From positions 32,863,259 through 32,927,258 of the forward strand of contig CAIIXF020000009.1 in the NCBI GenBank assembly GCA_903813345.2: 64,000 nt of DNA, in the 5' to 3' direction. Positions 25,601 through 37,600 of the stretch are shown here, piece by piece. Each line of letters starts with the position of its first letter. Position 1 is the stretch's first letter. The position numbers and the translations under genes are program-made. Below the pieces are notes generated by a model. The model was not told where the DNA came from. It worked only from the letters and a program-made list of their open reading frames with translations, and searched no databases. The stretch is from Owenia fusiformis (Eukaryota > Annelida > Polychaeta > Sabellida > Oweniidae).

Positions 25601-28600
25601 GCACAACATCCTCATAGCCACCACATGATGCATAATGTAGAGGAGTGTTGCCTGAAAATTCAATAACTGTTTATCTTGAAGTTCAGATTGTCCTATCAAT
25701 GAAATGAGGGTTCCTACTAATTTCTTAGGTAACATAGTTTACAGAAATCCAAAAATGATATCTATATAGATGTTTCTGCAAAAAATCTTACAAAATTTCA
25801 AAATTGCCACCTTTTTTCCTCTTGATTCTCTGATTTCACAATTTTTGGGAATAATTAAGAAATTCCATATTTTTTCCAGGATTTCTGAGATATGAAACTA
25901 ATTTAGAAGGCGGAGCATGCAGACAATATCATTACACATTGGTCTTCACCATTTCAAGTAATGCCTAAATACATGATAACCTTAGTTCAAACCCCAGGGT
26001 CGGCTTACACTCAGGGATGTTTATTTTTAAGTGAAATGTAAATCCTATTGTATTTATACATCCATCTGACATTATCATAAGGCTTTGCATCATAACAGGC
26101 CAGATTTTCAAGTTGTTCTTTCATCTAAAGAATAATATTTATTGTGATAAGAAGGACTATTCATCATAGAAATATAACTGCATATACATTCATGATATGA
26201 GCTCAGTAAAAAAGCTATCAGCATTATAAATACAGGTCAAGTGTCAAAACATCATAGCTCACTGTAATAGTCCCACAAAAAGAACATAAATATACTTTAC
26301 AGGGAAACCAAAGAAGTCATGAATGTCGACAAAAATGCAGAACCTCAGCTCTTATAATGAAAGGGGTCTCAAAAGTTTTAAATATTAACTCTACCTGCAG
26401 AGGACTGAGCATTGACATCAGCACAGTTTGCAATGAGTAGACGTACAATGTCTACATAGCCCCCACTTGCAGCCTCCATGAGTGGTGTACAGTCACCCTT
26501 GATACCCCTGTCCTCTACATTAGCCCGCATAGCCAGAAGGACCTATATAAAAAATACGACAATTATGAACTTAAATGTTAACTTCAATGGCCAAACCAAA
26601 AGTGCCAACTACCACAATCATAAGACAATAGATATGTTCATGGTTCATACATTGATGTATTGGGTTAAACTTTTAAATAATTTTAAATTTACTATTTTGA
26701 GCTCAGTATAAATGTTTTCAGCACCATATTACAGGTCAAGTGTCAAAGCATCATTGCTCATGGCTTAAAAAATTCAAAATAACAACAAGTAGTTTGTGAG
26801 TGGACCAATCAAGTAATGCCTCAGTCACATTTGATCTACGGCAACCGTACAGCAGCCATAGCATATCCCAAAACCGAGAAATATATGCAGCATAAAATAT
26901 AGGGATAAGCAGTACAATGTCAATTTTCTATATCGACTTTGTGAAGTTATGGCCGCTGTACACATGCTGTAGAACAAATGTGAGCGAGGTTTAAAGATTC
27001 TTAGAAACAAAAAACCTTGAATCTTACCTGGGCAAGTTCGTAATAACCAGCAGAGCAAGCAAGAGACAGTAAGCTTTCACCCTCCTCTGTTGTCTCATGT
27101 ACACTGCCTCCTTCATCTAGGAGCTTCCTGACAGTGTGGATGTCACCATCACTACATGCTTCAACCAGGGATCTGCTGTAAATACAATATGAACATTATA
27201 ATGGATGGGACTTACATGATTTAAGGTATAAGGTATTTGTATTATGATTCCATATAAAGTGTATGCAACAATACTATAAGTCTTGAATTTCTTTACATAC
27301 AAGATGTACATTGCATTGTTGGATTGCATTTATTTTGATGGTATTTGATGGTTTTCTAAAGGTTCTTCCACTGACTTTCCTAATCAAATGAATATAACAA
27401 TTTAAGCAGAAGCTCTCCTACCTGTCGACCCTTGCTAGAGGTTCTTGTTGTTCTGCCCTCATGCGTGTTAGAGCTGCTGCAGCCTCATCCAATGCGGAAC
27501 TAACTGATGTAGTCAGCCTCCGTAGCACTTCAGGGTCACCAAATGTTTTACCATCAGGTGTAGAGAGTTTACCTATACCTGCAAATATATAGGCGAGTTC
27601 AGGTAAATAATGAGATATGACCATTTAAGAATATATCAGAATAAATCTAGTTATGGGACTACAGTAAATGAATTTTTTGTGAAGAGTTAGCAGCCTGGTT
27701 ATATCCTTCTCACATTTCTGACATCCTGGCTAAAGTGAACATACCTGAGTATTTATATTGCGAATCCTCACATACAGAGGTGTTCTCAAAAAATTAACAC
27801 AAAAGACAAAAGAGCTAAATAATACCTAATATGGGATCAAAAAGTGTATATTCTCAGGTTTTATCTCATTACAAACAAAAGCATTCCCAAGTGCATTTTT
27901 CAAAAATAAGATAATCCTTCGGTGCAAACATCAATTTGCAATAATATTCAAAGTACACATTTTCTTCCTTCAAATGTCGCAGAACTAAGATGCACAAAGA
28001 AAATGTTTGGGTGTTGGTTTGAAGTTGAGAGGTGAACCTGTCTGAAAGAAAACCCCCAATTGAAATAAAGCTACTGGCCTGTTACAATCAAATGCCCACT
28101 GCCCAGTTTAACCCTTTATATGGATCAAAAGCCTTTTGACCTATTTCAAATATCCAGTTTAACCCTTTAAACAATACTAAACTTATAGCTTGCAATATTG
28201 CGTTACAGAATGAACTTGAAAACTTGAGAGAAGCATTAAAGAGTGAACTTTTAACTAAGAGAAAGGAGGCCTGAAGAACATTCTGTTTTTCATTCCACAA
28301 GTTTGCACTTATCTACATACCAGGATGCTTTGCAACATCAAAGCTTGCATTCACACATTCTTAAGTTCTAAACAGTCAAAATATTTATGATTCTCTGAAT
28401 CTGACCTATGGCATCGTCTAAATATATACTAAAGACCAAAGGATTGTAATATTAAAATGTATCACAGTCTAAAGCTACACATTTAGAGACAGTCCTGATT
28501 TTCATTCATAAAACGTAAACTATGAAATTAATTTTAAGCCCTTTAGGGTATTCTACTTGTAAACACTATGACCTGAAAAAAGAAGCAGCTGGTGTGGTGA

Positions 28601-31600
28601 CCTTTGTTCTCTATTATTCTTACTGTATATTCCTTTGTTGTCTAATGTATGCCTTCTAGACCAGTCTTTCATTTCATTAGACAAAGATGGGTCATTCACA
28701 TTTTAGGCTATAACGACTTGGCCACTTTTTCCGCACTGATCAATACAACGAACGAAACACTGATAGATTGGTTCACAGCCTTTATTATTCGTAACAACAT
28801 GTTCAATTCGTTTTTGCAGGCTTAAAAATTACTTTTCTAACCACAAAAAGTTCCTGAAAATTACTAATTTACACGCCACTTTTTATTTGCTAACCTGCAA
28901 CAAAATCATGTTAATTTGCTGATCAAGGTTATTTATTTTCTGATTAGGGACACAAAAACCTAAATTGGTTAATACCAAAAACATACGTTTTCTATGCCTA
29001 TATTTATTCTGGCCACTAACCTTGATATTAACAGTCATTATTAGGACTCATTTTTGGGAGGGGAGTATGTATATAATTTTTCATCAGGTCTCTGACCATC
29101 TCCCTCAATATCAGGAATAATAGAAAGTTACTAAATAAATATATGTATATGTATCTGTATAGAGTGATCTCCCCAGCATTAAAGCGCAGCGCCCACCTGA
29201 AATTTTGAATATAGGCTTGCCCACCTGAAAATCCATTTGCATCCACTTGAAAATGAGAAAAAATCATGAAAACTGGGCATATTTTAATCAATTTTGGTCT
29301 GAATTGTGAAAATGAGAAATATACACCCACTTGAGAAAAAATCCTGAGGAGATCACTGGTATATATACTAAATAATCACAATCAACTGACCTTTAAACAA
29401 TCATTGCCTCGTGTATATGTCTAACAGTTTACTGAGCCATGATGATGCAATCTGCGAAGCAAGCGGATCTTCATTTTACCTTATAATACATGTACATGTA
29501 GAACTGCATTTCTTGCTTCACTAATATTGATTCAAAGCTTGTTTAATAATCCGAATCTGTTTTGCTTGATAAAGCGTACATCCCACGGAGACTTCAAACC
29601 ACTTCAGTTTCGTAGATTTGAACAGTTTTAGCTGAATAAGCTAGCATATCATCAGTCTACCCACAAGTTGTGATCGTGAACAAAGCTTCTATTTCCAGTA
29701 AACCTCAAGAAACCTCATCTGAACAAGGATGTGGGGATCTTACTAACAGAAACATGAATGTTACCTCCTGAGGAAGGTCAGAGTGACCAAAAATAACACC
29801 ATATTGGCATACTGTAATTCATCAAATATTCTCAAAACAAAGCTTCATCTAGCTCTAATTGTTTTATTTCCTATTTTGTATTGATTCCCATTGGTTATAC
29901 TATCCTAATATAAGCAGAGATCACGATAGTTGAAAAAACTTGTTAGCCATTGTGGCTAAATCTTCCAAAAAAATTTTCGCCAACCAAAATATGAATTAGC
30001 CATTTTGAAAAACCGTAAAAAAGGGAACATTAAAAATGATGCAATGTCTGATGATGACAGTTTCACTTTCAGTTTCACTTTTCAAAATCATATTCAGAAA
30101 TAAAAAAACGTCAATTAAAATTGAATGTAAAGCATCTGCCGCGAATGTGATCGGCATTTCACATAGTCTGCAAGGTGTAATATCACCAATTCGTTTACCT
30201 TGTGATATCGGAGTCCCAAAATACTTCCAAACTGCCGACTTTTTCGACTTAGATGCCGGCTCGATTTTTCAATTTCTTTCCTACATCCGGCATACTGTCT
30301 GATAATGCACTCGATTTGCGAACGACGATGAAGAAATTTAAGAACAAGCATTACCATCTACCTGAAATCGCGGGTCCGTTAATAACACTTTTCAATGCAA
30401 AGAAGTGTAAACTAGGTACGAGGTAAGTGAAAATATTTAATTTTTCAGAACGAAGTCGGAGGTGTTCCTCGCTACGTTTTTATGCATTCTAGGGAAGGAA
30501 CCTATGTACCGATATTAACCCTTTCTGTCCCATGTCCCGAACCGAAGCATCTGGACCGAAATTCGGTCCAATATCGGGAAACCGTGACAACTCTAATTCG
30601 CCATAACTGTGAAATACCTTTACATATTTTTCGCCACCTCTTTCGAAAATTCGCGATTGGCGAATGGCGAACGTCTACCGTGATCTCTGTATAAGTGCAT
30701 GAACTTGTAAATTAAAAACCTGATTGAATTGCCTCTTCAATGTCGGTTGGTTAGTCTGTTGGTTGGTTGGTTGGATGATTTAGGCTAGCAACAAGTAGCC
30801 ACATCATCTGTATCCTATTGTCTCTACAGTGAGAGGCCATTCAGCTTGATGCCTACAACATGGTTTTTACTTTATCTACCCAGATATGACTCCCACTCTT
30901 TCATTCTCTTTCTTACATCCCTCATTTTCTACCACGGTGACATTTTAACTCTCCATGTGATCAAATATGTGTATCTACTATACTTTCTTCAGACAATGTA
31001 CAAGAACATATAATCCGAATTTACTTCTCGTTTTCTTCAAATATAAAGACAAAGGTTTACCGTCATCAAATATAACTGAATTAAGAGATGCAGAATATGG
31101 CTTATATGTAACTTAAGACCTTTCAGTAACAGGCATATTTATTTATAATCCATATTTATTTAGAAAATTATTATAAAGTAAACATGATGCTTGATAGACA
31201 AGTGTGGAAAGGAAGTATATCAGGAGATTATTGCTATCAGGATTAAGCCTCAAGTTTCCAAATGTGAAAATGAACAATGCTCATCTTCCTCTCTAAATAT
31301 CCATGCAGTTCACACATTCAGACTTGTATTATACTTGACATTCAGACTGCCTTCGAAAATAAGTGCATGTACCTGTTAGCAATAATAAATTTATGGTTTC
31401 TATAGAGAACGTTGCCAGTTACCAGCTCAAATGCAAAGACCCTCTGATTCTCCACTTAAAAAGCTATTATCCCAGCAGCAGGGTTTTTCAGTAACAATGG
31501 GAAAGCCATGTAACAAATTACTTAAATAATATCATGGGCAATTACCTGAATTTTCTGCTGCATAGGTTTGGAACCAACCATGGATTTAAAATCAACACAG

Positions 31601-34600
31601 ACACAACAGTTTCAACAAATTAATGTTCTCTGTTTTGTGAACATCACTATTGTCTTTTAAAACATGAATAAAAATAAACAAACAAGTGAGTGATTGCAAA
31701 AGCTCACTATGTGAGCTAAAAACCAGATTTCTCCAAAATGAGGAAGCATAGTTGTATATGACCATTAGTTCAGAAAATCTAATGATGAAGGATGGATGGA
31801 TGAACAGGCCATAGACTTTGAAATATGAATACATGTACTGCACTCCCAGTTAATTTCGCGTATTTTGTGAAAATGCAATTTCGTGCAACTTTCACATTTT
31901 TATCGGAATCCTCAACTTTTGGTTAACTAAGTTACCTTTTGCACAGTAGTTACATCCAACTCAGTATAATATTTGGATAACATTTATAATTACAAGATCT
32001 TGGAAAACGGTACGTTGTACCAGTATACCCCAACCTCTATTACATCATCATTTTTGGTCTAATTGATCTAAAAAGCCAGCGGAAGAGACTTCATAGCTAT
32101 ATCCTTTTAATCGCCCAATAACACTGGACGACTGTTTTACACTTAACGAAATGCATCAGAGTCCCAGGTAATGACAAATCCCTGTGGATATAATTTGCGA
32201 ATTTCGCAATGATTATTTTTCACGATTTTACTGCAATCACAAAACTAAATCGATCACGAAAAATACCGGGAGTACAGTATTCCCAAATAACAACAACCTA
32301 CCTGCAGCTTCCAAAAGTGCTTCCAGCCTAGCCTGAGTCTCTGGATCCACTGTATGTAGATCAGCATTCTCCATATTTTCAGTGTTAAGCAGAAATTTTG
32401 ATGCCTCCAGACATGACTCCCCATCTTCAATGTCATCTTGGTCCAGCATAAATGACTCAACCTGTAAAAAAGAACTTACTATATAACACACGAAAGGCTC
32501 AATATTTACATAAAATAGTCAATTTTCAATATGTAACACAGAAGATTCAATATGCAATACATGAGATATAAGATATCCAATCCACATTATGACAAATAAG
32601 GAAACATGGCATCAATATGTAGTTACAGCCTCTACTGCTAATGTTTTGTCATAGAATCAAATATCAGCTCAGCGTTCAAATATCTAAATCTCCCTTTGGT
32701 GATATCAGTTGAGAAATCAAAACCTTCTCGCTGGTCCCACCTATATTGGGTATTATGGGGATGAACTGGAAACTACTGCACTATATTCCTGTAATAAGAA
32801 TTTTCTTCTATGAGGTATTTTCATAAGCATTTAAAAAATATAACTCCATTGAATGAACTTCCATCTTTTGAGAGAATCAACGTTTTGATCTATAATCAGT
32901 TGTTGGCTAGCTAAAACTGAAAAATCTAATCCTAATTTGAATGGCAGTGACTTGTGATCCACATATTTCTATAATGAAGAATTATCAAACAGGGTTCATG
33001 GGAAATTGATGGAAATGGACTAAATTAATGTATCTATCAGAATCTATAGATTAACAGATATATAAAATATTGTTCTACATTGTACTTGATGACCTTATAA
33101 ATCAGCATAATCAATACTGCAACAATACAGAAAAGCATATACATGTATATGGAATGCTGTACATAATTGAAACACTACATCTTCTAACCAGGATTTTTTT
33201 CACAAGCATTGACAAAGTTCTCATTTTCTAGACTTTATATAGCTTTCATGAAGTTTCTCATTTTTAAGGAGGTGCAAGTCCAATTTCAAAATCTAGATTG
33301 GGTATAGCATCCACTTTAGAGGTGGGGAGATCACTGTATTGAGGGAGATCACTGTATTGAGGGAGATCACAGTATTGAGGGAGATCACTTTATTGAGGGA
33401 GATCACTGCATTGAGGAAGATCACTTTATTGAGGGAGATCCCTGTATTGAGAGAAGTAGAAAAACAACTGGCATCAATGAAGTCTCACATCACTGCAATT
33501 TTGTAGCTCCTCTAACGTGCTATCTAATTCCCTAAATTGTGTTTCAGATAGAAAGAATGTTAGAATTCAGTGGAATCGGAATCATGACTAGAATAATGAC
33601 GGATAAGGTAAAAGATAAATTTATAAATCTGGGAAATTCTAGCTGTACTGGATGATCCTTGTATGAACCTAAAATAAATTTGTGCCAACGGTACAGGTGT
33701 AACCAAGAATTTGGCATGGTCTAAACTTGATATAACCTTATTCATGATACCTAAATACATGCACTGCTTTCATCTCGGTCATCTGCTTTGACTTGTTATT
33801 ACATATATTGAGTTAATTTAAACAAGCCTCTTTTTCAACACTATATACATGTACAACACCACAAATTATATATTTCCTACTCATGTTTATGTGAGTGAGA
33901 AGCATAACAATGAATCATAAAACAAATATTCCATTTTATTTCAGGAAATATTCCATATTTCAGTTAAATATGGAGGACACCCTAGCTCAGAAAATAGTCA
34001 AGAGTGGAAGATTACAATCCTGAAGTAATATAAGAAGATCATTTGTTTACTTGGTGACCTATCCAATAATAAACATTTATCAATGTACAAATGAATGATG
34101 CTAGAATCAAATCAGACAAAATGCTTCAAATATTGATAGCGTCAAGGTTATTTTTACCATGATAGCATAATACATTGTACTTTACATTTCCATGTTCTTT
34201 GCATGTAACTTACAACAATCTATTATAAATTCTGTTATATGTTAATGTCACAGATAAACCTGGAAACATGAACTACTTCACTATATATTCTTATGCATAG
34301 GTTTAAATTACTTTGTACTTTAGGTGGGCAACTTGTTCTTACTGTATATACACAGTATACTGAGTGGAATGAAAATCTTTATGTGATGCTTCTATCTATT
34401 TTGAATCTTGCTGCTCTAGCGTTAACCTTTAGCCAACCAGATTTAATATCTATGTCAATGTAGCATCACCATGAAATGAAATGTAAATAAAGTTTACCCA
34501 GGAACAGTAAAAATCAATTTTCTCCGTTCAGATTGAATACTGTCACTTAGTCAATTTATGATTTTCTACAGTACTGACATGTGAAACAATAGTACTTCTT

Positions 34601-37600
34601 TTGTAATTATGAACATTTGTATATGAGAATTTGTAAAATCATCCATTTGAATTCATATCCCACATCCTGCACATAACTACCTCACATCTGTTTGTTTATA
34701 CACTTATTATTTCATGATCATCAATTGCAGTTTCTCTTCTTGACATTTTTCTGATAAAAGCAAATGCTTTCATAAAGCATATCTCTTTTCAGGCCTAAGC
34801 TTTGTTTTCCTAATACCTGATGTCAATATTTAATATACGAGATCACTGACATTACTTTCACATTATGACATCACTGGAAACCAGAAGCCATCTCCAATAT
34901 TGACATGTGATTTGTGATTATCTATGTGATAGTCTACAACAGCAATCGTTCATGGTCTCATCCAGTCCACTGTTAGATGTCCAGATAACTTAAATACAAA
35001 AATGTCACATTGGCAGACAAGGCAGAACCTACACATCATGACATCACACATTCATTATGACATCACAATGATACCTACCAGAAGACATGTAATGAGCTGT
35101 GTCATACTTGTTTCCCACATGTTATTGTTTTCCAGGGACTCTATCCACGGCCCCGCCATCTCCACGATGATCCCCCTCCTCTCTAACTTGTCCATGCTAA
35201 CCCTTGCAACAAATCACAGTCTTTATATATTAGGAAGAACGCTCATGAATTCCATGTAAATCAGCAGGTATATTTCATGAAAAAGTAATTCATTCAGAAA
35301 TTCTCAAGTCAGTTGTTATCTTAGTTGATCTTAACATGTTAAGAACAACAACTGATTTGGAATTTCTTATAATATTTCATGAAATGGACCCAAGATCGTG
35401 AAAATCTTGAGTAATTATTCAGAATATATAAGAATGTGAATGTTGTCTTACCTCGCTATAGCCTTACTACTGGTTTATCTCGTAAATTCTGTATACCAAT
35501 CTATGCTCACCTTTACATCCCTGTTAAAATGCTACATCAGGGATTTCTCCAAAACATGAAGTTTCATAGCTGGTGTAATCAGCATGAACAGATTTGAAGA
35601 GTTCGTTTTACATAAGGTGATAGCAAATGTTGGTACCTAATAATAACCAAAGCAAAGGCAATAGAGAAACTGATCTACTTTTAGCCATCTTTTCCCTACT
35701 GGGGAAACCTTAAGACCTCTCCCTGTATCAAAAATGGTTTTCAACACCATAGCACAAGTTATCAAAATTTTTACTTGATGTACCTTATATCTAAACGCAT
35801 AATCTAACTTAGTTTTGTACTTTACATCAAGTTTTCCACTTTTTATCACAAAAATATTCAAAAATATTCGTTACAAATATAACAGTTTTACAGTGCATCA
35901 TCACAGCATATAGGCTGGAAGCTTACTAATGATAATACATCACTCAATCATCTGAAAGGTTATATAACGCTATCAAACAGTTGTAGATTCATGCCAACTA
36001 CATCTTTATATACATGTATGTTGTAGATAATTATCAGACAAACCCCATCACTAATGAATTACAAAACGGATTCAAAAATTAGCCGAAATTGCATCATTTT
36101 TGGCATATTTTCTGTCTATAGCTTTTAGGGGTTTGGGTAATAATGAGCATCAACCTTTGCCATGGCTGTCATCATTTCATCTTGAAAATAAACAGATTTG
36201 ACCCAGAGGAAAACAGAATCCTGGATAACTGTGTAAAGAATAGTGTGAGTGCTATAAATGTTATACAGTAAAACTTGTCTAAAGTGAACAATACATACTG
36301 CTGAGATAGCTTAGTGTTCACATAGAGGTATTCACATTGAGAGGTGTTCAAATTTAGACGTTCTTACAACATGATAGTCAATGGAATATGCAGAACATTC
36401 AATTGAATATGTTCCCAAATTAATGTTCAAATCACATACAAAGGTTATACTGTATATAGCAGAGCAATTATAACTCACACTAACACAATTCACCATGCAC
36501 ATTTTCCAAGCAGTAGACTACTAGACACTGCAGGGCAGAAGATGCTGATAACAGATGTGTAGGATAAACATAGATTATAAGATGAACTCATAAATATCTA
36601 TGCAACCTACCAAAGAGAATAAGACAAGATATCAACTCCATCTTTATTTGAGGGGAAGTGTTATAATCATGATGTGACTCATTATGAATCAAATTAACTA
36701 ATAATTAATGGCAGAGCATCTACATCCTCCTAAGCAGGTATCCAGAATCCGTACCTCCTTCTTCCCCCCTGCTATAACCAATTTGGAAGCGCCTGATTAA
36801 ACTGAATCACGTGATCTAATTATGCGCAATAACGTATACATGATTTCTGCCGCAGTGTTGCGACAGCCAATCAGATTGCGAGTTCTTAATCGGGAAAATG
36901 CTAACTGCTTATCGCAGGGGGTAAAAAGAAAGAATATATTCTGGATGTTGAAGCCCTGTGATCGCAGGATGAGCATCTATGAATGGCAGATAATACCAGT
37001 ATCAATACAAATGTATAACTACAAAACTAACACGAACAATACATATGTAAGATTTTTTGTTTAGAATTGCATGTAGGTCTTATCATACCACAATCAATGT
37101 TATCTAATTTGCTACCTGACACTTTAATTTGAAGAAAAACTAGCTAATGTCCTTTTGGAAATTATAAAAATTAGATGTGAGGTCTATCTCAAGTAAGAAA
37201 TAAATGTATTGAAATTTTCGTTTGTGTTTTGAATTAGCAAGTGACCCATGCTGCCAAGAATGTCATTAGATAATTTAGTCATTCATCAAAGTTCATGTTA
37301 ATACTGTTTTATAATTGAAGTATCCCTGATAACCTCCTAACTCACAACGATATCACCAGTCAATATATAGACTAGAAAGAGCAACTCCACAGAACAAAAC
37401 ATATTTTGATAATTAGTGGCCATCTTCAAAATTTCTTCTTGAACAGAGCTCATTTGTTCCTTGGTATCAGCATAAAAATTCAAATCCATCAACTGGTATT
37501 TCAGTTAATCAAGATCGAGCTTTTTCCGAAAATGCCATTTTGAAATTCAACTGCTATCTTCAAAATTTCTTGAGCAGAGTTCCTTTGTCACAAGGCATAA

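Larger units (their letters stand above)
27579..32301. other. ANKHD1 intron 2, repeat-rich
   Basis: 4.7 kb with no coding exon seen on either strand. It contains a MITE at 29163-29357 and a 775-bp inserted element at 29915-30689, plus short simple repeats such as a GGTT run near 30750. The rest shows nothing recognisable. Confidence 0.6.

Noticed and set aside
22634-26760. The five intronic copies as an ordinary MITE with TGAGCT ends
   Set aside because: No target duplications, constant orientation with the host gene, conserved C/D boxes and guide, and copies limited to introns of one gene favour an RNA gene family, though a mobile origin cannot be excluded.
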